DNA of 40,979 nt from Verrucomicrobiota bacterium (GCA_023386835.1 JAEWIY010000008.1:1-40979); one strand, 5' to 3'; counted from the stretch's first letter, positions 15,982 to 24,010 are shown. The notes: generated from the sequence alone by a model not told the origin. Program-made: numbers and translations.

Positions 15982-17571
15982 TCACAATTGCACGAACTTC
16001 GCCTGCTTGATCGCGGGGTGTTCCTTGATCACTCGCCGGGCATCGGCGCTCGGCTCGGTGTCCACGCGCACGACCATGTAGGCCGTGCCGCCGGGCGTGA
16101 GCCGCGAGAGCGACATGTCCGCGATGTTGACCTTGTCCTTGCCCAAAATGGAGCCCACCTCGCCCACCATGCCGGGCTGGTCGAGATTCTCGAGCACCAA
16201 GAGTTTGCCCTCCGCCGCCACTTCCACCTCACGGCCGTTGATGCCGACGATGCGCGGGTGCGCCCCCTTGCCGATGAGCGTGCCGGCGCTCGAGAACGTC
16301 TCGCCGCTCGGGGTGATCGCTTCGACCTGGATCAACTCGGTGTAGTCCGAATCGCGGTTGGACTTCGTCACCTCGACCTGCACGCCGAGACGCTGCAGGT
16401 AGAACGGCGCGTTCACGTCGTTGACGTCCTGACCGCTGATGCGGCGCAGGAAACCACGCTGGATCGCGCGGGTAAGCGCGTTGGCATCGAGGTCGACGAT
16501 TCTGCCCCAGTAGGTGATGCGCAGCGTCGCGATTTGCTGCGGCGCGATCTGCTGAACCAACGTGCCCAGCTTGGAGCCGAGGTCGAGGTACGGCGCGAGC
16601 GTCTTCAGGCTCGCCGCGTCAATCGACGGCATGTTGACCGCATTCCGGATGATCCCGCGGTTGAGCACGTCGGCGATCTGTTCGGCAATCTCAAGACCCA
16701 CGGCGTCCTGCGCTTCCGCCGTCGAGGCGCCCAAATGGGGGGTGAGCACGACGTTGGGCAGCGTGCGGAACTCACTGTCGGCCGCCAGGGGTTCGTCCTC
16801 GAACACGTCCAGGCCAGCCGCGGCCACGTGGCCCGACTTCAACGCGGCGAGCAACGCCGTTTCCTTGATGATGCCACCGCGCGCGCAGTTGAAGAGACGA
16901 ACGCCCTTCTTGCACTTGGCCAGCGCCTCTTCGTCGATCATGTGCATCGTGTCCTCGGTGAGAGGCATGTGCACCGTGATAAAATCCGCCTGCGCGAGCA
17001 GCTCATCGAGCGTAACCGCCTCGACCTGCATCGCCTTGGCCCGGCTCGGCGCCAGGTAGGGATCAAAGGCGAGCACGCGCATACCGAACGCTTGGGCGCG
17101 TTTGGCAACCTCACCGCCGATGCGGCCAAGTCCCACGACGCCGAGGGTCTTGCGGAAAAGTTCAACGCCGCTGAAGGACTTGCGGTCCCACTTCCCGCCG
17201 CGCATCGAGGCGGCGGCCTGCGGAACCGGACGCGCGCCGCACAACAAGTGGGTGAACGTCAGCTCAGCGGTCGCCACCGTGTTGCCGGATGGTGTGTTCA
17301 TGACGACCACACCACGCTCGGTCGCCGCTTCCACATCCACGTTATCCACGCCCACGCCGGCGCGTCCCACCACCTTCAGGTGCGGCGCCGCCTCGAGCAC
17401 CGCCCGGCTGATCTTCGTCTCCGAGCGCACGGCGATCGCGTGCACGTCTTTCACTAGTTCCAGGACCTTCTCGGGAGAGGAACCATACGCCTCCACGACT
17501 TCGAAACCCGCCTGTGCACGCAGGTGGGCCACTCCTTTGCTCGAGATCTTGTCGGCGACGAGGATTTTCAT
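15982..17571 (-). CDS. serA: D-3-phosphoglycerate dehydrogenase
   Basis: Oxidises 3-phosphoglycerate to 3-phosphohydroxypyruvate, the first step to serine. The 529 residues match the long SerA type: substrate/nucleotide domains with GLGRIGGEVAKRAQAFG (about 146-162), catalytic Arg in NCARGGI, and His in TPHLGAST, followed by the intervening regulatory (ASB) domain and a C-terminal ACT domain (about 455-529, LDQPGMVGEVGSILG). Long-type enzymes are often serine-regulated. The ATG at 17571 starts the typical MKILVADKIS. No clear Shine-Dalgarno site or promoter was found in the 230 bp upstream. Confidence 0.96.
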   Translation of the reverse strand: MKILVADKISSKGVAHLRAQAGFEVVEAYGSSPEKVLELVKDVHAIAVRSETKISRAVLEAAPHLKVVGRAGVGVDNVDVEAATERGVVVMNTPSGNTVATAELTFTHLLCGARPVPQAAASMRGGKWDRKSFSGVELFRKTLGVVGLGRIGGEVAKRAQAFGMRVLAFDPYLAPSRAKAMQVEAVTLDELLAQADFITVHMPLTEDTMHMIDEEALAKCKKGVRLFNCARGGIIKETALLAALKSGHVAAAGLDVFEDEPLAADSEFRTLPNVVLTPHLGASTAEAQDAVGLEIAEQIADVLNRGIIRNAVNMPSIDAASLKTLAPYLDLGSKLGTLVQQIAPQQIATLRITYWGRIVDLDANALTRAIQRGFLRRISGQDVNDVNAPFYLQRLGVQVEVTKSNRDSDYTELIQVEAITPSGETFSSAGTLIGKGAHPRIVGINGREVEVAAEGKLLVLENLDQPGMVGEVGSILGKDKVNIADMSLSRLTPGGTAYMVVRVDTEPSADARRVIKEHPAIKQAKFVQL

Positions 17572-17801
17572 GGAGCCAAAAGGGCGTCAGCGAAGAGTGC
17601 AGCGCTGCCGCTCGCAAGGAAAAGGTGGACGGTGACGCTCCTCACGATCCGGTGAACAAGATTGGCCCGCGGTTCCGCAAGCGCATTGCAGTAGCTGCGC
17701 GATGCCGCTGAGGAGGCTCACGAGGCGACGGCAATTGCGCGGCGCCCGCACACCCGAGGAACGCACTCGCCAGAATCGGCCGGCTCGGCCCACGCTGCGG
17801 C
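17572..17801. other. serA / HD-hydrolase divergent intergenic region
   Basis: The second-longest gap in the window (230 bp). I looked for a tRNA, leader peptide or convincing promoter on both strands and found none. A 10-bp palindrome GCAGCGCTGC lies at 17599-17608 near the serA start. Both flanking genes must be driven from here. Confidence 0.4.
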
Positions 17802-18395
17802 ATGAATCGTTCGCGGCTCGAGCAGCAGATCCGATTCCTGCTGGAAATCGACAAATTGAAGGAGATCTTCCGCCAGACCGTCCTGCTCAACAGTCGGCGG
17901 GCGGAGAACGACGCCGAACATTCCTGGCACCTCTGTCTGGTCGTGATGGTGCTGGCCGAACACGCCAACACGCCGGATCTCGACGTCCTGCGCGTGCTCA
18001 AAATGCTGTTGATCCACGACTTGGTTGAGATCGACGCCGGTGACACGTTCGCCTACGATACCGCCCGGTTGGTGGACCAGCATGAGCGGGAGGCACGGGC
18101 GGCGGACCGGATTTTTGGTCTGCTCCCGGAAGACCAGGCGACGGAGTTTCGGGCCTTGTGGGACGAGTTCGAAGCGCGAGAAACGCCCGAAGCAAAGTTC
18201 GCGGCTGCCTGCGACCGCTTTCAGCCCATGCTGCTGAACGCGAATACCCAAGGTTCCGCCTGGCAACGGCACGGGATCACCAGCGACCGGGTGCTCTCCC
18301 GCAACAGCATCGTTCAGGACGGCTCGGGCGACCTCTGGGCTTACGCGCAGGAGATGATTGAAGCCGCCGTGGCAGCCGGCCACCTGGCCCGCTGA
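17802..18395 (+). CDS. HD-domain nucleotide phosphohydrolase (YfbR/HDDC2-like)
   Basis: A 197-residue soluble HD-domain protein. Metal-binding residues are seen in NDAEHSWHL (first His), LLIHDLVEIDAGD (the HD pair, about residues 72-84) and a later Asp in AACDRFQPML. The RRAENDAEHSW block and overall size match the YfbR/HDDC2 group, known to act as 5'-deoxynucleotidases on dNMPs. The exact substrate is inferred. It converges on a dGTPase-like gene with its TGA directly abutting that gene's stop codon, so both genes share one 3' boundary and both probably act on deoxynucleotides. Confidence 0.8.
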   Translation: MNRSRLEQQIRFLLEIDKLKEIFRQTVLLNSRRAENDAEHSWHLCLVVMVLAEHANTPDLDVLRVLKMLLIHDLVEIDAGDTFAYDTARLVDQHEREARAADRIFGLLPEDQATEFRALWDEFEARETPEAKFAAACDRFQPMLLNANTQGSAWQRHGITSDRVLSRNSIVQDGSGDLWAYAQEMIEAAVAAGHLAR

Positions 18396-19667
18396 TCACG
18401 CCAAGTCGCGGAGCGAACCGAAGTCCGGATCGTTGAGACGACGATAGGTCCGGACAATCATTCCGTCGGTCAACGACCCGAGCCAGTCGCAGATCCGCCG
18501 CGCCTTGGCCGGTTCGGTGGTTTCGGCTTCAATCAACTGCCCCACTCGCGCCGGCAGCAGGCGAATCACGCGGCGACCGCGCGCGACGTAGTTGTTCCAC
18601 ACCGACTCCCACAGGCTGCACAGGATCTTGCGCGCCTTGTGCTCCATCTGCTGCAGCTGCGGGCTCTCGAAGATCACGTCGTTCGCCAGTTGTTTGTAGA
18701 AGAGCGCCTCCTTCTGCGCGGCCGCGTGCACGAGGAGTTCGAAGCGGTAGCGGTTTGTTCGCGCCGCCAGCGAATTTCGCCGTTCGTGCAACCGGCACGC
18801 TTCGATGAACGCGCCGATCTTCCGCGCGAACACCTCCTCGAGCCGGTCGCTGCGGATCGCGTTCAACAATCCTTCCAAGTGCGTCTGCTCGGCCGGTCCG
18901 ATCGGCACACCCGCGGCCCACGTCTCGATGCGTTCCAGCGTCAGGAACCCTGCCCGCACGCCATCCACAATGTCGTTCAACGAGTACGCGGCATCATCGG
19001 CCCAGTCCATGATCTGGCACTCGACCGACTTGAACGCGTTGAGCGATTCGCCGGGCGCGATCCCGTTGGGCAGCCCGGAACCGCCCAGCACAAACCCGCG
19101 GCAGGGTTCCTGCGCGTCGTAGATGAAGTGGTTGGTCGGATACGGCGGAAACTCCCGGTACAACGTCTTGTACTTCAGCACGCCGTCGAGCAGGGCCCGT
19201 GTCGGCTGCATCCCGCGGCGGCTCGTCTCGTTTTCGTGCAGCGCGTCGGTGAGCAGGTGCAACGTCTGCGCGTTCCCCTCAAAACCTCCGTACGGCTGCA
19301 TCAACTCCTGCAACGTCCGCTCGCCGGAGTGCCCAAACGGTGGATGGCCGAGATCGTGGGCGAGGCAAATGGCCTCCACCAAGTCGGAATCGATGGTGCA
19401 ATCCGGGCCGAGCGGACCACCGCTGTGACGCAGCCACGCGCAGATCGAGCGCCCGATCTGCGCGACTTCCATCGAATGCGTCAGCCGGGTCCGGTAGAAG
19501 TCGTATTCACCCGACAGGAAAACCTGCGTCTTCGACTGCAGTTTGCGAAACGGGTGCGAGTGGATGATGCGATCGCGATCGACCTGGAAAGGCGTTCGAT
19601 AATCACTGCGGCGCGGCCCGCCGAACGTCTCGAAGTCGAACTCGCAATAGAAACGGTTTTCGATCAC
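18396..19667 (-). CDS. dgt: Deoxyguanosinetriphosphate triphosphohydrolase-like protein
   Basis: Hydrolyses dNTPs to deoxynucleosides and tripolyphosphate. The 423 residues start at ATG 19667. The HD metal site is complete: RTRLTHSMEV (first His), AICLAHDLGHPPFGHSGE (HD pair), and SVECQIMDWADDAAYSLNDI (later Asp). The N-terminal RIIHSHPFRKLQSKTQVF is the conserved dGTPase stretch, and the C-terminal half matches the phosphohydrolase-associated domain. Length fits the dGTPase-like family (400-450 aa). Substrate preference among dNTPs cannot be read from sequence. It meets the other HD-domain nucleotidase end to end with no spacer. Confidence 0.92.
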   Translation of the reverse strand: MIENRFYCEFDFETFGGPRRSDYRTPFQVDRDRIIHSHPFRKLQSKTQVFLSGEYDFYRTRLTHSMEVAQIGRSICAWLRHSGGPLGPDCTIDSDLVEAICLAHDLGHPPFGHSGERTLQELMQPYGGFEGNAQTLHLLTDALHENETSRRGMQPTRALLDGVLKYKTLYREFPPYPTNHFIYDAQEPCRGFVLGGSGLPNGIAPGESLNAFKSVECQIMDWADDAAYSLNDIVDGVRAGFLTLERIETWAAGVPIGPAEQTHLEGLLNAIRSDRLEEVFARKIGAFIEACRLHERRNSLAARTNRYRFELLVHAAAQKEALFYKQLANDVIFESPQLQQMEHKARKILCSLWESVWNNYVARGRRVIRLLPARVGQLIEAETTEPAKARRICDWLGSLTDGMIVRTYRRLNDPDFGSLRDLA

Positions 19668-19755
19668 GCGGCGCCATCGTACCGTGCCCCACGTCGGACG
19701 CGCGAACGATTTCCCGTGGCTCGACTCCCGCCGTCACGCCGCGCACCGTGCAGGC

Positions 19756-20256
19756 ATGCCGGTTCATGTGTTCGAGACCACTTGGGGTGCCTGTGAACTG
19801 CACTTCAACGAGACTGGCGTCACGGGCTTTCGTTTGCCGGAGGCGGAGAAGCGTTCGACCTCGAGGGACGAGCAGTCACCCGCACCTGACTGGGTGCGAG
19901 CGTTGGCCGACAAGGTCTGCGCCCATCTGCAGGACGGGCGGCAGGACTTTTCAGACGTGCCGTATGTCTGGGACGGCGTCGGACCGTTTCCGCGAGCGGT
20001 TTACCAAGCGTTGCTCCAAGTGAAACCGGGCCACACAGCGACGTACGGCGAACTGGCGGCGCGAATCGGACAGCCCCTGGCGGCGAGTCGCGCCGTGGGA
20101 GTGGCCTTGGGGCAAAACCCGTGGCCGCTGCTGGTACCCTGTCATCGCTGCGTCGGCGCGGGTGGTCGCATGGTGGGATTTTCCGGACCGGGCGGCGTGA
20201 AGACCAAGCTCCGGTTGCTGGCTCTGGAAGGGGCGGAGTTGCTGGCCGAGGGCTGA
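19756..20256 (+). CDS. ogt: Methylated-DNA-protein cysteine methyltransferase
   Basis: Repairs O6-alkylguanine by moving the alkyl group onto its own cysteine, inactivating itself. ATG at 19756 gives 166 residues, the usual size for Ogt without an Ada regulatory domain; the frame is open upstream but overlaps nothing conserved. The C-terminal DNA-binding/active site block is intact: VYQALLQVKPGHTATYGELA, SRAVGVALGQNPWPLLVPCHRCVG (acceptor Cys about 128, asparagine hinge before it), and GFSGPGGVKTKLRLLALEGA. The second Cys in PCHRC replaces the usual Val or Ile. It starts about 90 bp after the divergent dgt start. Confidence 0.94.
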   Translation: MPVHVFETTWGACELHFNETGVTGFRLPEAEKRSTSRDEQSPAPDWVRALADKVCAHLQDGRQDFSDVPYVWDGVGPFPRAVYQALLQVKPGHTATYGELAARIGQPLAASRAVGVALGQNPWPLLVPCHRCVGAGGRMVGFSGPGGVKTKLRLLALEGAELLAEG

Positions 20257-20322
20257 AGACGGTTTGCAACTCAGGATTGTCAGAGGCCGGATTTCCCGGA
20301 ATCACTCCGGCGCGTCCCGCTT

Positions 20323-21336
20323 ATGACTACCTCTTCTTCGTCGGCCGAAACCGCTCCCTCTGCCCCGCCCACCGTGGGCGCTCTGATGGAGCCCGTGCTC
20401 GCAACACTGCCGCCCGACCTGACGGTGGCGGGGGCCGTCGAACAAGTGCGCGTCCTGAGCCGTCAGGGCCAGGTCACGTACATCTACGTCGTCGACGCCC
20501 AAGGGCGGTTGACCGGCGTGGTGGCGATGCGCGACCTGTTGCTCAACGACGCGGAGCGGCGCTTGGACCAGATCATGATCCCGTCGCCGTTTGCGCTGCG
20601 TCCGGAGATGCGTGTGCTTGAGGCGATGCGACTGGTGCTGGACAAGCACTACCCGTGTTACCCGGTCGTGGATGCGAACGGCCGGCTGGTCGGACAGGTT
20701 TGGGGACACCGGCTGGCCGCCGCCGAGGCGTTCGAACTTAGCGCGCAAGCCGGTGCGATGGTGGGTGTCGACAAGGAGGAACGGATCAGCACGCCGTGGA
20801 CGCGTAGTCTGCGGTTCCGGCACCCCTGGCTGCAGTTGAACCTGCTCACCGCGTTTATCGCAGCGGCGGTGGTCGGATTTTTTGAATCGACCATCGCGCA
20901 CGTGGTCGTGCTGGCGGCGTTCCTGCCCGTGACTTCCAGTCCGAGCGGCAACGCCGGTTATCAGGCACTCGCGGTCGCGCTGCGCGGCATGACGCTCGGC
21001 GAACTCAAACCGGGCGGCGAACGACGGCTGTTGTGGAAGGAGATCTGTGTTGGTTCGATGAACGGCACCCTGACCGGAATCACCGCCGGTGCGGGCATGT
21101 TCATTTACGCCACGATCAAGGACACGCCGCAGTCACCCCTTCTCCTTGGATTCACCGTGTTCTTCGCGATGCTGGTCGCCTCAATCGTCGGTGGCATCGC
21201 CGGCGTGCTGACGCCGTTGATCCTGCGGCGTTTCGGAGCGGACCCGGCCACGGCTTCCGGCATCTTCCTGGTCACGGCCACGGACGTCGCGAGCATGGGC
21301 GTGTTTCTCGGACTCGCCACCTGGTGGCTGGTGTAA
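20323..21336 (+). CDS. Short MgtE-type divalent cation transporter (CBS pair plus channel domain)
   Basis: A 337-residue protein, about 110 shorter than usual MgtE. Residues about 18-135 form a CBS pair (TYIYVVDAQGRLTGVV and YPVVDANGRLVGQVWG). Then comes a plug-helix-like stretch and the five-helix MgtE pore domain from about residue 170, with SSPSGNAGYQALAVALRG and a last helix pair containing DPATASGIFLVTATDVAS. The N-terminal superhelical MgtE_N domain, which senses cytoplasmic Mg2+ with the CBS pair, is missing. GNAGYQ and TATDVASM differ slightly from the usual GNAGTQ and TxTDxxG. Likely carries Mg2+ or another divalent ion; regulation must differ. No M-box riboswitch fits the 66-bp upstream gap. 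Confidence 0.85.
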   Translation: MTTSSSSAETAPSAPPTVGALMEPVLATLPPDLTVAGAVEQVRVLSRQGQVTYIYVVDAQGRLTGVVAMRDLLLNDAERRLDQIMIPSPFALRPEMRVLEAMRLVLDKHYPCYPVVDANGRLVGQVWGHRLAAAEAFELSAQAGAMVGVDKEERISTPWTRSLRFRHPWLQLNLLTAFIAAAVVGFFESTIAHVVVLAAFLPVTSSPSGNAGYQALAVALRGMTLGELKPGGERRLLWKEICVGSMNGTLTGITAGAGMFIYATIKDTPQSPLLLGFTVFFAMLVASIVGGIAGVLTPLILRRFGADPATASGIFLVTATDVASMGVFLGLATWWLV

Positions 21337-21396
21337 CCGGCCCGAGTTTCAGCGCTTCTCGGTTGTTCGGCGCGATCCGGCGTGCGACGCTGCGCC

Positions 21397-22452
21397 ATGC
21401 CTGAACGCCAGATGCGCGCCTTGGCCAAGATCCGCCCCGGTCCCGGAATCGACTTGGTGGAAGTGCCGGTCCCCTCTCCCGGCAACAACGATGTCCTGAT
21501 CCGGATCAAACGGACGTCGATCTGCGGGACGGACATCCACATCTACAACTGGGATCAATGGGCGGAGAAAACGATCCGGCCGCCCATGGTCATCGGCCAT
21601 GAATTTGTCGGCGAGATCGTCGAGGTCGGCAGCAATGTGAAAGGGTTCAAACCCGGCGACCTCGTTGATGGTGAGGGTCACATTGTCTGCGGGGTCTGCC
21701 GCAACTGCCTGGCGGGCCGTCGGCACCTCTGCAACGACACCAAGGGCGTGGGCGTCAACCGGGAGGGCGCGTTTGCCGAATACCTGTGCCTGCCGGCTAG
21801 CAATGCGGTGCACGTCGATCCGGCGATCCCGCTCGACGTGCTCTCGTGCTTTGATCCGCTCGGCAACGCCACCCACACCACGTTGCAATGGGACCTCGTG
21901 GGCGAGGATGTCCTGATCACCGGCGCCGGCCCGATCGGTTGCATGGCCGCGGCGATCGCCCGCAAGTCCGGCGCCCGTCAGATCGTCGTGACCGACATCA
22001 ATCCGGCGCGCCTCGCGCTGGCAGAACGCATGGGCGCGACGCGGACCGTCAACGTATCAAAAGAGTCGTTACGCGACGTGCAGCGGGAACTCGGCATGAA
22101 GGAGGGCTTCGACGTCGGACTCGAGATGTCGGGCAACCCGCAGGCGTTGACGGACATGATCGACAACATGACGCACGGCGGACGCATCGCGCTGCTCGGC
22201 ATCATGCCGGACAAGGCCGCCGTGGACTGGAACAAGGTGGTCTTCAACATGCTCACGATTCGCGGCATCTACGGACGCGAGATGTACGAGACGTGGTACA
22301 AGATGACCGCGTTGATCCAGAGCGGGCTCGATATCACGCCCGTCATTACGCACCGCTTCCCGGCCGCCGCATTTCAGGAGGCGTTCGAGCTGATGCGTTC
22401 CGGTCGCTCCGGGAAGATCGTGCTCGATTGGGAGAATCACGGCTTCAACTGA
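21397..22452 (+). CDS. tdh: L-threonine 3-dehydrogenase
   Basis: Oxidises threonine to 2-amino-3-oxobutyrate with NAD+ and zinc. The 351 residues start at ATG 21397 (an ATG at 21412 would also fit). Medium-chain dehydrogenase features: catalytic zinc ligands in TSICGTDIHIYNWDQWA and GHEFVGEIVEVG, four-cysteine structural zinc loop GHIVCGVCRNCLAGRRHLC, and the Rossmann motif GAGPIGCMAAAIA. CGTDxHIYxWDxW is the Tdh signature that separates it from other zinc alcohol dehydrogenases. Its partner kbl lies 1.5 kb downstream, separated by two minus-strand genes. Confidence 0.96.
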   Translation: MPERQMRALAKIRPGPGIDLVEVPVPSPGNNDVLIRIKRTSICGTDIHIYNWDQWAEKTIRPPMVIGHEFVGEIVEVGSNVKGFKPGDLVDGEGHIVCGVCRNCLAGRRHLCNDTKGVGVNREGAFAEYLCLPASNAVHVDPAIPLDVLSCFDPLGNATHTTLQWDLVGEDVLITGAGPIGCMAAAIARKSGARQIVVTDINPARLALAERMGATRTVNVSKESLRDVQRELGMKEGFDVGLEMSGNPQALTDMIDNMTHGGRIALLGIMPDKAAVDWNKVVFNMLTIRGIYGREMYETWYKMTALIQSGLDITPVITHRFPAAAFQEAFELMRSGRSGKIVLDWENHGFN

Positions 22453-22496
22453 ACGAGCGCGCCGCGGACGTGAGCAGCGCCAGGCGCCGCGAGCCG

Positions 22497-23246
22497 TTAG
22501 CCGAGTCCCCAGTTCACCGCCGCCGCGAGCAGGATCGCGAGGCCGGAGGAAAACAGCGTGCCGATGATCACGTACTCCGCAAAATCGCGATCCTCGGGCC
22601 CGAGATCGCGCGAGCGGGTGAAGCCTTTGCCCGCGAGGACGAAACCGACCGCGGCGAACTGGCCCGCCAGGACAAAACCGTAGATCAACGCGCGTTCGAC
22701 CAACCCGATCACACGTCCACGCTCGTATTCCTGTGCTGTGATGGAGGTGCGCGCCGGAGTGCCGGGTTTGAGTTGAAGCCACTCGAGCAGCCAACGGATC
22801 AGCAGATTGGCCTCGTTGGCCGAAAGCAGCAGGCCAAATCCGACGAGCAGCGAGTCGCGTCCGAGCAGCGTGACTACGAGTCCGCCGAGCGTGGAGACTT
22901 CCGGCAGCTGTTGCCCCAGCTGCAACAAGGTCGGCCGAAACTCCACCGCCCAATAGGGAGCGAAGACAACACTCGCGGCGAGCAGTTGCACGGCCAGAAA
23001 CGTCAGCAGGACCGGCAGGCTCGGCGCGCGAAAGCGGCGGCCGGGCGAAGCCAGGATGTTCAGCACAACTCCGACCGCGGCGAGGATCAACAGCCCCCAG
23101 TGCGGACGATAAACCAGAGCCAGCAGAAGCAGTTCGAGCGCGCTCTTGCTCCACCACGCCCAGGGCGATGCGGGACGGTTGCGCAGGAGCAGCGGCAGCC
23201 GAAGCAGGAGGACAACATCGGCGTAAACCAGGAATTCAGCGTTCAT
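22497..23246 (-). CDS. Multi-pass membrane protein, DUF3307-like SatD partner
   Basis: A 249-residue protein with about seven hydrophobic segments and no soluble domain. The C-terminal third (ERGRVIGLVERALIYG, AVGFVLAGKGFTRSRDL, AEYVIIGTLFSSGLAI) resembles the C-terminal part of DUF3307 membrane proteins, as I recall them, which often sit next to SatD-family genes. Its ATG overlaps the SatD-like stop (ATGA), so the two are co-translated. The function of the family is unknown; association with a SatD-like HTH protein suggests a regulated membrane activity. Convergent with tdh, 44 bp apart. Confidence 0.7.
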   Translation of the reverse strand: MNAEFLVYADVVLLLRLPLLLRNRPASPWAWWSKSALELLLLALVYRPHWGLLILAAVGVVLNILASPGRRFRAPSLPVLLTFLAVQLLAASVVFAPYWAVEFRPTLLQLGQQLPEVSTLGGLVVTLLGRDSLLVGFGLLLSANEANLLIRWLLEWLQLKPGTPARTSITAQEYERGRVIGLVERALIYGFVLAGQFAAVGFVLAGKGFTRSRDLGPEDRDFAEYVIIGTLFSSGLAILLAAAVNWGLG

Positions 23247-23875
23247 GCGTCGGCGAGGTGGGTACGGAGCGCGCGGGTCAGGTCCTCACAAATCGCGACG
23301 ACATGGTCGAGTCCAGCGGTGCTGATGTTCTTGTGCACCGCCACCCGCGAGATGCCGAGTTCGGTTGCCATCGTCGCGACCGGGACACCCAAAAGGCGCG
23401 AACGTAGAATCAACAGGCGGTTCGCGCCCCATCCTTCCATCTGGTGGCCGACGTAGGCGAGGATGTGGTTGATGGCCGACCAATCGGAGTCCTTGGCCCC
23501 TTCCACCCGCAACACGGTGCCGAGCCGTTTCATGGTTTCCATACCCGCTCGCGCCTGGTGAAAGGCCGGCCCATCCATGCCCAGGGCCTGTCGTGGGTTG
23601 ATGTCCGTGCTGAGCGGGCCGACACCCAGGGCGAACCGTGCGCGTTGGGGATGAATCGCCGCAAGGATGCGCAGCAGATCGGCCACCACCGCGTCGGGTT
23701 TGCGGTACACGGCCTGAAATTCATCGCCCAGCGTCAGTGTATAGGGTGAGGCCAATCCGGAATGCCCGTTGGAGACGTCCGTCAGGGCTTTTTCCAATCG
23801 TTTCTGCAAGGCGCCGCGCTGCGCCACCCGCTTGGAGGCGATCAGGTCACCAATCAACGCTATCACCGCTGCCAT
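23243..23875 (-). CDS. SatD-family protein with C-terminal helix-turn-helix
   Basis: The 210 residues start at ATG 23875, preceded by AGGAAGG, one of the few good Shine-Dalgarno sites here. N-terminal VIALIGDLIASKRV and the central TLTLGDEFQAVYR match the SatD family (first described with acid tolerance in Streptococcus; biochemical role unknown). The C-terminal LLGVPVATMATELGISRVAVHKNI (about 155-180) looks like a DNA-binding helix-turn-helix. Upstream are three inverted repeats overlapping its likely promoter, so autorepression is a natural inference. Co-transcribed with the membrane protein downstream. Confidence 0.78.
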   Translation of the reverse strand: MAAVIALIGDLIASKRVAQRGALQKRLEKALTDVSNGHSGLASPYTLTLGDEFQAVYRKPDAVVADLLRILAAIHPQRARFALGVGPLSTDINPRQALGMDGPAFHQARAGMETMKRLGTVLRVEGAKDSDWSAINHILAYVGHQMEGWGANRLLILRSRLLGVPVATMATELGISRVAVHKNISTAGLDHVVAICEDLTRALRTHLADA

Positions 23876-23883
23876 GCCTTCCT

Positions 23884-23902
23884 GTTAACCAATAAGGTTA
23901 AC
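23884..23902. promoter_or_regulatory. Operator-like inverted repeat 1 (satD-kbl)
   Basis: A perfect inverted repeat GTTAACC-AATAA-GGTTAAC, 8 bp upstream of the SatD-like start codon, in its predicted 5' leader. First of three related 19-bp sites whose centres are 29 bp apart. Confidence 0.75.
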
Positions 23903-23912
23903 ATTGCAAGAA

Positions 23913-23931
23913 GAAAACCTATACGGTTTAC
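23913..23931. promoter_or_regulatory. Operator-like inverted repeat 2 (satD-kbl)
   Basis: GAAAACC-TATAC-GGTTTAC: six of seven half-site positions are symmetric. It overlaps the likely -10 of the satD promoter (TATAGG on the minus strand, 23918-23923) and the likely -35 of kbl (TTTACA, 23927-23932). Confidence 0.7.
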
Positions 23932-23946
23932 AAATGCACTTGATAA
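23918..23946 (-). promoter_or_regulatory. Candidate sigma70-type promoter for the SatD-like gene
   Basis: On the minus strand TTATCA (23941-23946) and TATAGG (23918-23923) are separated by 17 bp. The -35 lies in repeat 3 and the -10 in repeat 2, leaving a leader of about 35 nt that contains repeat 1. Each box matches the consensus at four of six positions. Confidence 0.4.
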
Positions 23947-23956
23947 CCGATTTAGT
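23927..23956 (+). promoter_or_regulatory. Candidate promoter for kbl
   Basis: TTTACA (23927-23932) and TTTAGT (23951-23956) with 18-bp spacing, in the AT-rich island ahead of kbl. The boxes lie in repeats 2 and 3, so a protein bound there would be expected to affect both divergent genes. Confidence 0.35.
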
Positions 23957-23960
23957 TAAC
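23942..23960. promoter_or_regulatory. Operator-like inverted repeat 3 (satD-kbl)
   Basis: GATAACC-GATTT-AGTTAAC: five of seven half-site positions are symmetric, the most diverged of the three. Centre at 23951, exactly 29 bp from repeat 2 (23922) and 58 bp from repeat 1 (23893). Confidence 0.62.
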
Positions 23961-24010
23961 ACCACGCTTCACCGGTTGCCTCGGTTTCCCCCCTTCTCTA
24001 CCTGCACCCC

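Noticed and set aside
15361..17457. A 698-codon plus-strand open frame opposite serA and plsY
   Set aside because: Arg/His/Asp-rich with no recognisable domain, antisense to two clearly conserved genes; a GC-rich shadow frame.
17572..17801. Possible tRNA or serine-responsive leader upstream of serA
   Set aside because: No cloverleaf or GGTTCGA-type T-loop, and no Ser-rich short ORF with a terminator in any frame.
20257..20322. Possible Mg2+-sensing riboswitch before the MgtE-type gene
   Set aside because: The gap is 66 bp, too short for an M-box (about 165 nt), and shows only short CCGG repeats.
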